The translations under genes were made by a program, and so were the position numbers. The notes beneath the pieces are model-generated. The model worked only from the letters and a program-made list of their open reading frames with translations, searched no databases and was not told where the DNA came from. DNA of 64,000 nucleotides, taken from assembly GCA_029262995.1 (NCBI GenBank), contig JAJCYH010000020.1:100255-164254 (forward strand), written 5' to 3'. Below, in pieces: positions 63,983 through 64,000 of this stretch. The stretch's first letter is position 1, and each line of letters starts with the position of its first letter. This stretch comes from Saprospiraceae bacterium (GTDB taxonomy: Bacteria; Bacteroidota; Bacteroidia; Chitinophagales; Saprospiraceae).

Positions 63983-63996
63983 TAGGCAAAAGCCTA
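63983..63996. repeat. hairpin beside the three-way junction
   Basis: TAGGC-aaaa-GCCTA, a perfect 5 bp stem with a 4-base loop, 3 bases from the outer stem of the junction, close to the right window edge. Confidence 0.6.
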
Positions 63997-64000
63997 ATTA

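Noticed and set aside
1..64000. tRNA, rRNA, CRISPR arrays and insertion sequences
   Set aside because: I found no cloverleaf with a TpsiC-like arm, no rRNA signature, no spaced direct repeats and no transposase frame. A covariance-model scan could still find a small RNA I missed.

Overview
This AT-rich window is chromosomal DNA from a member of the Bacteroidota. The evidence is a short primary sigma factor without region 1.1, promoters of the TTTG-N19-TAnnTTTG type (clearest ahead of exbB), a fused ccoN-ccoO gene, a PUR-alpha/DUF3276 protein, a PorV/PorQ-family barrel, many Sec lipoproteins and weak Shine-Dalgarno sequences. I could not place it below phylum. No rRNA, tRNA, CRISPR array or transposase gene was found.

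The first 43 kb is mostly housekeeping. Positions 1-5.6 kb hold two DUF4199-type membrane proteins, an FKBP lipoprotein, phosphoglycerate dehydrogenase and an exbB-exbD-exbD-tonB energy-transduction set. Positions 5.7-11.3 kb hold tag, dprA, an alkaline phosphatase, a TMTC-like GT-C/TPR protein and a small barrel. Positions 11.3-22.7 kb hold sucA, rpsT, an MCE/MlaD protein, lptD, a YCII protein, rpsO, pnp and rpoD. Positions 22.8-31.8 kb hold hypotheticals, a Nudix-like protein with no Nudix box, a DUF3276 protein, an ABC exporter, a ComEA-like/ComEC pair, msrA-msrB and an acyltransferase. Positions 32-43.5 kb hold sppA, a type II NADH dehydrogenase, a LON-domain protein, a PorV/PorQ barrel, holA, a GNAT enzyme, ggt, a serine hydrolase, a PAP2 enzyme and an OstA-like protein, the last flanked by gene-poor DNA.

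From 43.8 kb to 63.7 kb the window becomes a low-oxygen and N2O respiration island. It starts with a cbb3 oxidase cluster read leftward: ccoI, ccoS, ccoNO, ccoQ, ccoP, ccoG, ccoH and a TauE/SafE protein. Between ccoI and a divergent DUF2892 gene lies a near-consensus FNR-type box. A TrxR-like ferredoxin/flavodoxin-NADP reductase follows. Next is a clade II type nos cluster, also leftward: nosZ as a Sec lipoprotein, a NosB-like membrane protein, nosL, nosD, nosF and nosY. A three-gene operon diverges from nosZ and encodes a FAS1 lipoprotein, a three-cysteine Rrf2 regulator and a mono-haem cytochrome c lipoprotein, followed by a strong terminator. The nosZ/FAS1 intergenic region carries two facing TAnnTTTG elements with a palindrome between them, which suggests co-regulation by one factor, possibly the Rrf2 protein.

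The last 250 bases have no gene and are densely folded: a terminator, two simple hairpins and a predicted three-way junction (63905-63979). That element and the divergent nos control region are the two parts most worth a second look.
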